From assembly GCA_003225315.1 (NCBI GenBank), contig QHZD01000021.1, forward strand, positions 1-64,000: a DNA stretch of 64,000 nt, read 5' to 3'. Shown here piece after piece: positions 7,367-15,911 of the stretch. The DNA comes from Acidobacteriota bacterium (lineage in GTDB: Bacteria > Acidobacteriota > Terriglobia > Acidiferrales > UBA7541). The first letter of the stretch is position 1; every line of letters begins with the position of its first letter. The notes beneath the pieces are model-generated. The model was not told the DNA's origin, ran no database searches, and saw only the letters and a program-made list of their open reading frames with translations. Position numbers and translations under genes: made by a program.

Positions 7367-7715
7367 AAGTATATTAATATGCTATAATGGGTTTATTGAG
7401 TCCGGCACGACTCCTCCGTCTGCCCGCCACAGCCCAGGGTGCCCCACGAACCATGTGCGCCTTTTGCATCCCCGTTTCCGTACCGGGGCTCGCCCCCCAA
7501 GCCGTCCTTCTAACTGGTTCAGTGTCGTTGTGCCTCCGGCAGATCCCCTCCCCAGCAGAACGAACAAGTCGAATTTGCGTCACTTCCCACCCTCGCCTTA
7601 AGTCCTTTAGCTGCAACACTTATCAATCTCTTCGCAAAAGTACTGCAAACAAACGACTTACAGTTTTGCTAAACCTTTTAGATGCAACACTTACAAAAAA
7701 CATAGGGGGTGGGGT
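7353..7715 (+). repeat. Dispersed transcribed element, copy 1 (possible ncRNA or small ORF)
   Basis: About 360 bp starting at AAGTAATCATTGACAAA and ending at AAAAAACATAGGGGGTGGGG. The first 200 bp align without obvious gaps to the reverse complement of 58390-58612: for example CCTGCCCGCCACAG, TGCGCCTTTTGCATCCC versus TGCGTCTTTTGCATCCC, and CGTCCTTCTAACT versus CAGTCCTTCTAACT. Both copies start at a consensus promoter and end in an A-run followed by a G-rich tract. An ORF beginning MGLLSPAR is open in this copy and MGSLSRHD in the other, in register, but neither resembles a known protein. A structured RNA or a selfish repeat is as likely as a peptide gene. Confidence 0.65.
7361..7388 (+). promoter_or_regulatory. 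Near-perfect sigma-70 promoter of dispersed element, copy 1
   Basis: TTGACA at 7361-7366 and TATAAT at 7383-7388 are separated by 16 bases, with an extended -10 (TGC immediately before TATAAT). The same hexamers, spacing and TGC are kept in the second copy at 58575-58602 on the minus strand, while the spacer between them has diverged. That conservation supports a functional promoter. Confidence 0.8.
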
Positions 7716-7881
7716 CCAGTTATTGTTAACTAGAATCTCTAAGATCTCAGCGTGGTTGTTTTTGCTTCGAGGGGGATCGCGGCGGCTCTCCGAGATAGTA
7801 CGGCGCGCTCACGGTGAAGATGCGCTCGTTGCCGCGCACCAGCAGCATCCATTCCAGCAAGCGGCCGCTTCTGCCACGGAG

Positions 7882-8388
7882 TTATTGGGGCGCAATCTCC
7901 TTAGGGCTGGAGAAAATGACGGCGAGCGCCCACAGATTGAGGCCGAACGTGAGGACGTGAAGGACGTCGTTGACTCCCGACCAGCGGGAGACGGTCAGAA
8001 ATATTTGCTGGAGTTGAGCGGCATTGGTGCCCGCGTCCCGCAAAGCGAACATCTCCGGGAGAATGAGCGCGCGAGTGACGGTCGCCCAAACAATCGCCAG
8101 CAGGGCCGCGGCGTGGATGGGAAAGCGGCGCGAACCGCGCGCGGTACGGTCCAGGCGAAAGGCGAGCGCGGCGGAAACCGTGAAGAGCAGCGCCGCAAGG
8201 CCGAGCACAGGATAGAAAAGAGCTCCAATCCCGACATTTTCTGCGCGCGTGAAGTTTGCCCAGGGAATGACGCCGAGGCGTTCCCACGCCGGCAGCAGGA
8301 CGAAGGCTCGGTTGGCGGTCACGCCCGCTTGCAAGCCGCCGAAAAGGGCGGCGCCAAGCGCAAGACCTTTGGTTGAGGAAGAAGCCAT
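7882..8388 (-). CDS. DUF1772-like four-helix membrane protein
   Basis: A 168-residue integral membrane protein with about four hydrophobic segments (GLALGAALFGGLQAGV near the N-terminus, GIGALFYPVLGLAALLFTVS, FPIHAAALLAIVWATV and a C-terminal HVLTFGLNLWALAVIF). The motif NRAFVLLPAWERLG, then a TRAENVGIGALFYP segment, resembles DUF1772 (anthrone-oxygenase-like) proteins of about 150-170 residues. The start is at ATG 8388, 24 nt from a divergent region. The same reading frame stays open for 44 codons beyond the TAA stop, to TGA at 7747-7749. Biochemical role unknown. Confidence 0.7.
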   Translation of the reverse strand: MASSSTKGLALGAALFGGLQAGVTANRAFVLLPAWERLGVIPWANFTRAENVGIGALFYPVLGLAALLFTVSAALAFRLDRTARGSRRFPIHAAALLAIVWATVTRALILPEMFALRDAGTNAAQLQQIFLTVSRWSGVNDVLHVLTFGLNLWALAVIFSSPKEIAPQ

Positions 8389-8649
8389 CGGGTTGACCTC
8401 CCTTGGAACGGAATGAGCGTTCTACAGGGAGTTTACGAGGCGAAGGAAGCAAGGGTTACAGCGGTAGGTTCCGGAATCGACTCAGCGGCTCCGCTTACGG
8501 GGGTTTCATTTTGGCAAACCGGCAAACATTTTGTGGACACGGATTTGGTTTTGCTCTTACTATTTTGCTGGGTGGGCGCCGTGCCCAGCGTGCGCACTTC
8601 CCGGGGAACCTCATGTTCAACCATTTCAACGCACAGGGGGGAAGCGCTG

Positions 8650-9228
8650 ATGGCGCAGTCGCAGCACGCTACATCATCATTCCACAAGCCGCTCCCATAT
8701 CTCTCACCCGGGCAAATCAAGGAAATCTGCGAAGCGGGCGAGAATTACATATCGGAGCAACGAAGCCGGTTTTTGGGGCGCGGCGCAAACTTGTCGCGCG
8801 GACAAATATCCAGGCTGTCCGCATTTTTCCGGTCCGACTTACTGAACTCGATCCGGCTGTTCGTTCTGGAAGACGATCGAGTTCCTAATCCACCGTTTTA
8901 TCCCACGCTGCGCGCGATGGGCTTTGCCAGCCTGCCCGATTTTGCGCTGATGGCGGCGGCGACCTTCAGAGATGTAATCGTTTCGTACGAAGCGTGCTCC
9001 GAGGGAGTGCTTTTCCATGAGCTGGTGCATGCAGAGCAATATCGCCAGCTCGGCGTGGGCCGCTTCGCGGAACTGTACATTCGCGGATTTCTTTCCGGCG
9101 GCGGCTACGACGGGATCCCGCTGGAGGTCAACGCGTACTCGCTGGGGGCGCGCTTCGAGGATCGCCGCGAGGCGCACTTTTCCGTCGAGGCGGAAGTTTC
9201 GTCGTGGATTAGACGGCGCGCGTTCTAG
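8650..9228 (+). CDS. HExxH-containing putative metallopeptidase-like protein
   Basis: A 192-residue protein. ATG 8650 is preceded by a strong GGGGGGAAG ribosome site; the frame is open upstream to 8413 but that part lacks coding character. The central sequence ACSEGVLFHELVHAEQYRQL contains HELVH, a zinc-binding HExxH motif, at about residues 124-128. A Glu-containing helix (GYDGIPLEVNAYSLGARFED) follows 25-30 residues later and could supply the third ligand, as in gluzincins. There is no signal peptide and no membrane segment. The arrangement resembles DUF4157-like domains, but I cannot assign a family. The C-terminus is basic (SWIRRRAF). Confidence 0.65.
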   Translation: MAQSQHATSSFHKPLPYLSPGQIKEICEAGENYISEQRSRFLGRGANLSRGQISRLSAFFRSDLLNSIRLFVLEDDRVPNPPFYPTLRAMGFASLPDFALMAAATFRDVIVSYEACSEGVLFHELVHAEQYRQLGVGRFAELYIRGFLSGGGYDGIPLEVNAYSLGARFEDRREAHFSVEAEVSSWIRRRAF

Positions 9229-9347
9229 TTTTGGAGGACGAATACGGACAAAGGCGCAGGCTTTAGAAATTGAGCACAAGAAGACGGAGGATCTATTTTC
9301 TTGGCCCGTGGGGTCCCTTATGTTTGAGGAGAAGGGGGATCATCCAT

Positions 9348-9773
9348 ATGTCGAACAAGATGTATGCGCTCGCGGTATGCCTGGTTTTTGCGGGTGTGTG
9401 CGCCGCCAAAGAGCACGACTACCAAAAAGGGACTTTGCTGCGAATGGACTCGACATCCTGCGGGATGCAGGAAAAGGGATCGAAGTCCTTGACTGGTGAA
9501 TTGCTGGGCACGGACGCGCAAAGCAAGAAAACTCAGGAAGTGCTTTGCCAGGAATATGTGCTCCAGACCGAGCGGGTGGTCTACCGGATTCGCCCGAAGG
9601 ACGACAAGCACCCGGTGCTGCTGCCGATCGGGGAGACGGCGCATTTCCGGATTCATAAGGATAAATTGATTCTGAAAGTGGCGGAAGGCGGCGACGATAA
9701 AGAGCGGGAATACATTGTGGTGTCCATGACGCCGCGACAGGATGCTCCGCAGCAGGCAGCGAGCAAAAACTAG
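9348..9773 (+). CDS. Small secreted protein of unknown function
   Basis: A 141-residue protein from ATG 9348, which has the ribosome site AGGAGAAGGGGG nine bases upstream; a longer frame from 9270 lacks one. A signal peptide is visible (MSNKMYALAVCLVFAGVCAA). The mature part is hydrophilic and beta-rich, with two Cys close to each other (TSCGMQEKG, then EVLCQEYVLQTERVVYRIRP). No family recognised, although Acidobacteriota commonly carry such single-domain exported proteins. A strong intrinsic terminator follows at 9800-9835. Confidence 0.7.
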   Translation: MSNKMYALAVCLVFAGVCAAKEHDYQKGTLLRMDSTSCGMQEKGSKSLTGELLGTDAQSKKTQEVLCQEYVLQTERVVYRIRPKDDKHPVLLPIGETAHFRIHKDKLILKVAEGGDDKEREYIVVSMTPRQDAPQQAASKN

Positions 9774-9799
9774 GTCACGTTTCAAAGAGATTGAGAGAA

Positions 9800-9835
9800 A
9801 CGGCGCTCCGACGCGGTCGGGGCGCCGTTTTGTCT
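9800..9835 (+). terminator. Intrinsic terminator
   Basis: ACGGCGCTCCGAC (9800-9812) pairs with GTCGGGGCGCCGT (9816-9828) around a 3-nt loop, with one G-U pair, and is followed by TTTTGTCTT. It lies 26 nt after the stop of the small secreted-protein gene. The 170 bases after it (to 10007) hold no gene. Confidence 0.8.
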
Positions 9836-10007
9836 TATGAGTGCAGCGGAAAAAGGCGAAGAAAAAGATTTAACGCAGAGGTCACAGAGTTTGCAGACGA
9901 CACAGAGTAGAGAGATTTCTCTCCACGCAGGCCGACCGCCCCGATTCGGAATCGGGCGAGAAGAAAAAATCGGCCTGCTTCGCTCGAAATGACGGGCTTG
10001 GGAGGCA

Positions 10008-11072
10008 CTATGGCGCGTGTGCGGCGGGGACGCCGAGGTCGGCAATGTTGTCGCCTTTTTTGAGCGAAGGAACGGCGTTGACGTGGAGGACTATCCCGGA
10101 GACGGGGGCGCGAGGCTCGGCGATAACTTTGCCGACATAGTCGGTGATGGTGCCGAGTTTCATTCCGGCGGAGACGTAGGCGCCGCGCTTGACGAGGGGA
10201 TACCAGATGCCGGGGCCCTCGGCGAGAACGTCGACTAGTTTTTCAATCCAAACAGGATTTTCGATGGTGTGCGGCTCGCCTGGAAGCATTCTGAGCGCGC
10301 GCATGGTGCTGAGGGTGCCGTTGACGAGGAGAGCGACGTCATCGGACTCGACTGTGCCGGCGTGCCCGGCTTCGACAACGATGGAAGGCTTGCCGCGGAT
10401 GGAAGCCGTGTTATCGAGATAACGGGTGGCGGCGGGATCGGTGGGACGTTCGCGCCAGATGATAATGTGATCGAGGCCGAAGGCGAGGACCATTTCCTTG
10501 GAGGTGCGGTCCTGGGCCTCGCGGCCAGTGGGGCCCCAGTAGGCGTAGGGGCGAAGGCTCTCGTCGAGGTCGCCGCCATGATAGTCGATGAGGTAGTCGC
10601 AGCGGTCAACGATTTCCTTGGTGATGAGGTAGGAGGCGCGCTCGGTTTGCGTGCCATCGGCTTTGCCGGGGTAAAACCGGTTCATGCTTTTGTTGTCGAC
10701 GGGATTGACGTGGGGGACTTTTTGTTCGAAGGACTGAATGTTGATGAGCGGAACGAGGATGACGGTGCCCGTGACTTGCGCGGGGTCGAGAGCGGCGATG
10801 AGTTTTTCGATGGCGATGATGGAGACGTATTCGGTGCCGTGCGCGCCGGAGACGAGCGCGAGGACTTTGCCGGGCTTGGCGCCGTTTACGACGACGATGG
10901 GAATGCTGGTGGACGCATCGACGCCGGCGGGGACTTCGAGAGCGCCGGCGGATTTTTCGCCGGGAGCGGCGGAGGCGGTGCCGACTGTGAATTTAGATTG
11001 CGCCGAAACGGGCATACAACAAAACGAAACGAGAAACAGGGCGCCAAAAATCGAATCACGGAGACGCATCAT
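10008..11072 (-). CDS. Succinylglutamate desuccinylase/aspartoacylase-family (M14-like) exported hydrolase
   Basis: A 354-residue zinc-hydrolase-like protein with a signal peptide (about residues 1-25, ending PVSAQ). Zinc ligands are visible in GAHGTEYVSI (H-x-x-E) and in the later YLIDYHGGD. A likely catalytic Glu lies in VVEAGHAGTVE. The C-terminal part is a beta-barrel-like extension, as in AstE/AspA relatives. The start codon overlaps the stop of the upstream S9 peptidase gene by 4 bp (ATGA), which implies translational coupling. An exported amide or peptide hydrolase working with the S9 peptidase on extracellular peptides is plausible; the substrate is unknown. Confidence 0.82.
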   Translation of the reverse strand: MMRLRDSIFGALFLVSFCCMPVSAQSKFTVGTASAAPGEKSAGALEVPAGVDASTSIPIVVVNGAKPGKVLALVSGAHGTEYVSIIAIEKLIAALDPAQVTGTVILVPLINIQSFEQKVPHVNPVDNKSMNRFYPGKADGTQTERASYLITKEIVDRCDYLIDYHGGDLDESLRPYAYWGPTGREAQDRTSKEMVLAFGLDHIIIWRERPTDPAATRYLDNTASIRGKPSIVVEAGHAGTVESDDVALLVNGTLSTMRALRMLPGEPHTIENPVWIEKLVDVLAEGPGIWYPLVKRGAYVSAGMKLGTITDYVGKVIAEPRAPVSGIVLHVNAVPSLKKGDNIADLGVPAAHAP

Positions 11073-13186
11073 TCACCTACGGCTTTCGTCGCAGTCACCG
11101 ATGGCTCCGACGGGCGCGGCGGCGTGGAGTCGCCTTTGACGTAGTGGGCGTACCAGGCGAGGTAGCGCTCGAGGCGGTCCTTGATGTGAGACGGAGTGGT
11201 GAAGCCGTGAAACTCGCCCGGGTAGACGACGAGCTCGGTGGTGCGGCCCAGGCTCTTTAGCGCCTGGTACATCTGCTCGCCACCGATAATGGGAACGTTC
11301 CAGTCAACGTCGCCGCCCATGAAAAGGGTGGGCGTAGTGATGTTGTTCACGCGATAGTAGGGAGAGATTTTTTCCCACACGGTTTTGTTTTCCCAGGGAC
11401 GGCCCAACTCGGAGTCGTAGTCTCGAATGTATTGGTCATGGCCGTAGCCGCTGGTCATCAGCGCAATGCCGGCGCCAGAGATGGCAGCTTTGAAGCGCGT
11501 GGTCTGGGCGATGATGAAGTCGGTGGACATGCCTCCGTAGGACCAGCCGCCCACACCGAGCTTGTCGGGATCGGCAATGCCTTGCGCAACGGCGTAATCG
11601 ACCATAGCCATGTCGTCCTGAAAATCCTTGTTGCCCCAGTCGGCAAAAATGGCTTCGCAGAATTTTTGGCCGTAGCCGGAAGAGCCGCGCGGATTGGGAA
11701 GAAGAACGGCGTAACCGTTGGCCGCGTAGAGCTGCGCGAGATGGTAGAAGGAAGCGGAATATTGGCCGACCGGTCCGCCATGGGGATTGAGCAGCGTGGG
11801 GACTTTTTTGCCGGGAGTGTAGTCGACCGGTTTGTAGAGATATCCGGCGACGGAAGTGTCGTCCTTGCTTTTGAAATGAACGTAATCGGCTTGGGCGAGA
11901 CGCAGTTGCGAGAAGAGCGCATCGTTCGTCTTTGTGAGTCGAGTGAGATCCTTTTCATTCGAAAGAAAGATTTCGTCCGGGCGATCGAGAGTGCTGATTT
12001 GCGCGGCGATCGCGCCGTCTTTGCTGAGCGAATAAGAGGCCACAACAAGGCGACCGCCGATGGGGCGCGTGACTTCACCACCGCTGATGGCGATGCGGCA
12101 GAGATTTTCTGTGCCGTCGTCGTCTGCAATGAAGTAGATGGAGCGGCCGTCGGCGGAGAAACACGGGCGACGGATGCTGCGGTCGAATGCCAGAGTCAGA
12201 ACTTTCGCCTCGCCGCCGGAGGAAGGAGCGATGGCGAGATGATGAGTGGCGTAGATCATGGCCTTCATGTCGATTTCGCTGATGAAGGCGATCCATTTGC
12301 CGTCGGGTGACCAGGCGGGCGAACGGTCAGGACCGGGATTGGTGGTGATTTGTGTGAGGTGCGCGCCCTTGTCGGTGTTGTTGGCCGCGACGACCCAGAT
12401 GTCCGAATTGTAAGTGGCGTCGGGATCGGGAGTGGAGCGATTGCTGGCGAAAGCGAGTGATTTGCCGTCCGGTGACCAGGCGGGCTCGGAATCGTCGAAG
12501 TCGCCAGAGGTCACTTGCGTACTTTTTTTCGAGGCGACGTCGAAGACGTAGAGATGGGTGCGGCGGCGGTCGAGATAGCCGACGGTGTCGCGCTTGAACT
12601 GGAGACGATCAATCACGAAGGGCGGCGGAGTTTTGGGTTTGGCAGCGGCGGTGGGCTTGTCTTTGTCCTTGTCTTTGGCAGCTTCCAAGTCCTCCGGCTT
12701 GGGATCGCGAAGAACGAGAACCAAGCGAGTGCTGTCCGGAGACCATTCGAAATCGTCAACACCTTGAGGAATATCGGTGAGGTGAGCGGCTTCGCCACCA
12801 AGGCGATTGAGAAGCCAGACCTGGGTTTTGCCATTATTTCGGGCGGAGAGGAAGGCAAGGTACTTGCCGTCAGGGCTCCAGCGAGGATGCGAGGAGGAGA
12901 CGCCTTCGGCGGTCAAGGAGATGGGATCTCCGCCGTGCGTGGAAACCATCCAGAGGCGCTGCTCGTTCTTGTCTTCCTTGAGCATGCGCGTGCGCACGGC
13001 GTAAACGACCCACTGGCCATCGAGACTGATCTCGGGTTGCGAGACATCGCGAATCTGGAAGTAGTCGTCAATGGTGATGTTGCGTGGAGCGGCAGAGGCA
13101 GGCTTCGGCGCGGATTCCTGAGCGCGGATGCGTAGCCACGGAAACAAAACAAGAGACGCGAGGGCTAGACAGCGAAAGGTTTTCAT
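11069..13186 (-). CDS. S9 family prolyl oligopeptidase (acylaminoacyl-peptidase-like), secreted
   Basis: A 705-residue protein with a signal peptide (about 1-22), an N-terminal seven-bladed PD40/TolB-like propeller (repeats such as WSPDGKYLAFLS, WSPDGKSLAFAS, WSPDGKWIAFIS) and a C-terminal alpha/beta-hydrolase. The catalytic triad is visible: Ser in GGWSYGGMS, Asp in GGDVDWNVP and His in GEFHGF. The start has GAGGAG upstream. It is the first gene of a tight pair with the aspartoacylase-like gene. Likely function is cleavage of short peptides in the periplasm. Confidence 0.92.
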   Translation of the reverse strand: MKTFRCLALASLVLFPWLRIRAQESAPKPASAAPRNITIDDYFQIRDVSQPEISLDGQWVVYAVRTRMLKEDKNEQRLWMVSTHGGDPISLTAEGVSSSHPRWSPDGKYLAFLSARNNGKTQVWLLNRLGGEAAHLTDIPQGVDDFEWSPDSTRLVLVLRDPKPEDLEAAKDKDKDKPTAAAKPKTPPPFVIDRLQFKRDTVGYLDRRRTHLYVFDVASKKSTQVTSGDFDDSEPAWSPDGKSLAFASNRSTPDPDATYNSDIWVVAANNTDKGAHLTQITTNPGPDRSPAWSPDGKWIAFISEIDMKAMIYATHHLAIAPSSGGEAKVLTLAFDRSIRRPCFSADGRSIYFIADDDGTENLCRIAISGGEVTRPIGGRLVVASYSLSKDGAIAAQISTLDRPDEIFLSNEKDLTRLTKTNDALFSQLRLAQADYVHFKSKDDTSVAGYLYKPVDYTPGKKVPTLLNPHGGPVGQYSASFYHLAQLYAANGYAVLLPNPRGSSGYGQKFCEAIFADWGNKDFQDDMAMVDYAVAQGIADPDKLGVGGWSYGGMSTDFIIAQTTRFKAAISGAGIALMTSGYGHDQYIRDYDSELGRPWENKTVWEKISPYYRVNNITTPTLFMGGDVDWNVPIIGGEQMYQALKSLGRTTELVVYPGEFHGFTTPSHIKDRLERYLAWYAHYVKGDSTPPRPSEPSVTATKAVGE

Positions 13187-13320
13187 GCGGCAAAACTCCT
13201 CAGAAGAAAAATGGAGTGCGATCCGGGGGCGTAGTGTAGCAGAGGGAGAGACAGAGGATGTTTGAAAAAATGCGGCGCGTTCACCTGCGAAGGCTCTGCT
13301 TGCGACGAGGAGGCGATCCG

Positions 13321-15813
13321 CTATTCGTAGCGCAGGGCCGTAAGGGGATCGAGTTTGGAGGCGCGACGGGCCGGCAAGAAACTCGCCAGGGAGGCTACCG
13401 CGCTCAACAGGATAACGGCCATCACGAGGGTTACGGGATCGCGCGGCTTCAAACCGTAGAGCAAGGATTTGGCAGCTTGCGCCGCGCCCAGAGCCAAGGC
13501 AGTGCCAATGACTAGGCCTGCGATTGTGAGGACGCCCGCTTCGCGCAGAATCATTTTGACGACGTCGGCACGCTTCGCGCCGATGGCCATGCGAATGCCA
13601 ATTTCCCTGGTACGCTGCACCACCATGTAGGAAATGACGCCGTAGAGTCCAATAGCGGCGAGCAGCGCCGCGAGGAAGCCGAAAAAGCCCGAGAGAGTAG
13701 CCATCAGTTCATCCTGCAACAGCGAGTTGTGAATTCGCGTCTTTAAAACCCTAAAGTCCAGGTCGATACCGGGATTTACTTCGCCAATGGTTTGTTTCAG
13801 CGAGCCCATGAGGGTGGTCAAGGGGAGCGAAGAGCGGATCAGGATTTGATCGTCGGGGCTGGGCTTTTCCTGCTGTGTAGCCGGGAAATACATGAAGGGC
13901 AAGAATTCCTCATGCATGTTCTGAAACTTGTTGTCGCCCGTGACTCCCACAATCTCATAGAGAGGGCGAGGCTTTCCCGGCGGTTCGTGTATGCGGAACC
14001 TCTTGCCAAGGGGATCGGCGCCTTTGAGAATCTTGCGTACAAACGCCTGATTGACGATGGCGACTTTGACCGAAGTGGCGGTATCGCGGTCATCGAAGTC
14101 CCGGCCCGCGAGGAGCGGCGTTCCGATAGTCTGAAAATATCCAGGGCCAAGATAGTTGATCCACGCCACACCGGCGTCCTGGTCGGAACCCTCGTTGATG
14201 ACGTCGTCATTCCAGGAACTGCCGCCAAACGGCACGAGCATGGCGTTGGCGGCGGATTCGACGCCGGGCATAGCCTGCACATGCTTCAAGATGTCGCGTT
14301 TGTATTCCGTAGAGCGTTCCTCGGGGATTTGCAAGCGGCGGAAATCGACGTCAGTGACTAAGATTCCGCTCTGCTGAAATCCGACATTCAGGGTGGTCAA
14401 GTTGCGCAGGCTCCGGACAAAAAGCAGCGCGCCCATCAACAGCACAACGGACAGCGCCACTTGCGAGACGACCAGAATGCGCCGGAGGCTAAAGCGCTCG
14501 CGGCCTCCCGACATTCCGCGGCTGCCGGATTGCAGCAAGGTGGCAGGCTCCGCGCGCGTGGCACGCACGGCAGGCGCCAGCCCAAAGGAGACAGTGGTCA
14601 GCACGGCGAGTGCAGTCGTGAAAGCCAGCAGGCGCCAGTCCATCCCGAGATCTAGGAAGACTTGACTTTGCGGCGTGCTGATGAAGGCGACAAGCAGCCG
14701 GCTTATCGCGAACGCCAGAAACAGCCCGCAAATCGTTCCAGCAACTGCGAGCAGGAGGCTTTCAGAGAGCAGATCGCGAATCATTCGCCAACGCGAGGCT
14801 CCAAGCGCTCGCCGGATGGTTATCTGTCGTTCGCGAGCACCGGCGCGGGCCAACATCAGGTTCGCCAGGTTCGCGCACGCGATGAGCAAGACCAATCCGG
14901 AAATTCCGAGCAGCAACCAAAGAGACGTCTCCGAATCCTCGCGCAACTCCGAAAATCCCGTGCTGGCGGAGAAGGCTCCGAGCTTGTATTCGAGATATTT
15001 CTTGACTCCCGCGGCATCGTAAACGGGCGGAATCGTCTCCTGCAGAATCGCGTGGGTCACGGCGTTGATCTGCGCGTTGGCGCGGGCGATGGTCCATCCG
15101 GGTTTCAAGCGACCAACGGAGGCGAGCCACCAGGCGTGACGAAGCGTAAGGCGGTTGTTGCGCGGGCTGAGTATGGGCTCGACGCAAATGGGCACAGCCA
15201 CGTCAAAGGTATCGCCCACTGAGATGCCATTGAAACCAGGAGGCGTGACCCCGACAACTTCGAAGACATTGCCATCGAGCGTTAGGGGCTTTCCAACTAT
15301 GGATGGATCGCCCGCAAAATTCCGCTGCCAGAACGAGTAGCTGACGTTTGCTCCGGAAGCGCCGCAACCGGGCCGGTCATCTTCTGGACCGAGCAGCCTT
15401 CCCAGAATCGGCTCGACACCGAGGACATGAAAGAAATCGCCGCTGACACGGATACCTTTTGCTTTGCGGACCTCCCCGCCGGTGGCCAGATTGAATCGCT
15501 GGTCGGACCAGACGGCGATTTCGGCGAACCCCTCCTGGCGCTTGCGGATCTGCTCCCACATGGGAAAGGAGAGCTGGGAATACTGGCTCGAAAACTGGCC
15601 GGAACCCCAATGACGGTCGGCAATGCGGATAGTGCCCAACTCCTGGGGATTCTTGACCGGAATGGCGCGGAGGCGAACGGAGTCAATGAGCTGGAAGATG
15701 GCAGTGTTGGCGCCGATGCCGAGGGCCAAGGTGAGGATGGAAATGATGGTAAAACCGGGACTCAGGCGAAGAAGGCGAAAGGCGTGGCGAAGGCTTTGCC
15801 AGAATGAGGCCAT
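13321..15813 (-). CDS. MacB/FtsX-type orphan ABC permease (ADOP family)
   Basis: An 830-residue permease from ATG 15813, which has GAGGGGG five bases upstream; the frame is open to 15999 but the extra residues look non-coding. It starts with SLRHAFRLLRLSPGFTIISI and LTLALGIGANTAIF, the signature of the acidobacterial duplicated orphan permeases. The layout is TM1, a large periplasmic MacB core, three TMs, then a second repeat with another periplasmic core and three TMs ending ALRYE. There is no ATPase gene beside it, as is usual for this family. Transport substrate unknown. Confidence 0.9.
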   Translation of the reverse strand: MASFWQSLRHAFRLLRLSPGFTIISILTLALGIGANTAIFQLIDSVRLRAIPVKNPQELGTIRIADRHWGSGQFSSQYSQLSFPMWEQIRKRQEGFAEIAVWSDQRFNLATGGEVRKAKGIRVSGDFFHVLGVEPILGRLLGPEDDRPGCGASGANVSYSFWQRNFAGDPSIVGKPLTLDGNVFEVVGVTPPGFNGISVGDTFDVAVPICVEPILSPRNNRLTLRHAWWLASVGRLKPGWTIARANAQINAVTHAILQETIPPVYDAAGVKKYLEYKLGAFSASTGFSELREDSETSLWLLLGISGLVLLIACANLANLMLARAGARERQITIRRALGASRWRMIRDLLSESLLLAVAGTICGLFLAFAISRLLVAFISTPQSQVFLDLGMDWRLLAFTTALAVLTTVSFGLAPAVRATRAEPATLLQSGSRGMSGGRERFSLRRILVVSQVALSVVLLMGALLFVRSLRNLTTLNVGFQQSGILVTDVDFRRLQIPEERSTEYKRDILKHVQAMPGVESAANAMLVPFGGSSWNDDVINEGSDQDAGVAWINYLGPGYFQTIGTPLLAGRDFDDRDTATSVKVAIVNQAFVRKILKGADPLGKRFRIHEPPGKPRPLYEIVGVTGDNKFQNMHEEFLPFMYFPATQQEKPSPDDQILIRSSLPLTTLMGSLKQTIGEVNPGIDLDFRVLKTRIHNSLLQDELMATLSGFFGFLAALLAAIGLYGVISYMVVQRTREIGIRMAIGAKRADVVKMILREAGVLTIAGLVIGTALALGAAQAAKSLLYGLKPRDPVTLVMAVILLSAVASLASFLPARRASKLDPLTALRYE

Positions 15814-15911
15814 CGAAACCCCCTCGGGAGTATAAGACGACGGAGGGGCAGGAATGTCACGTTGCGCCAGGGAAAAAGGGGGCTGAAGCCCGCCCCTACA
15901 CGGTCGGTCAC

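Noticed and set aside
7387-8376. 329-aa plus-strand ORF from the dispersed element into the DUF1772-like gene
   Set aside because: The second two-thirds is the antisense of a membrane protein. Only the first 110 codons, within the repeat, could be meaningful, and they match no family.
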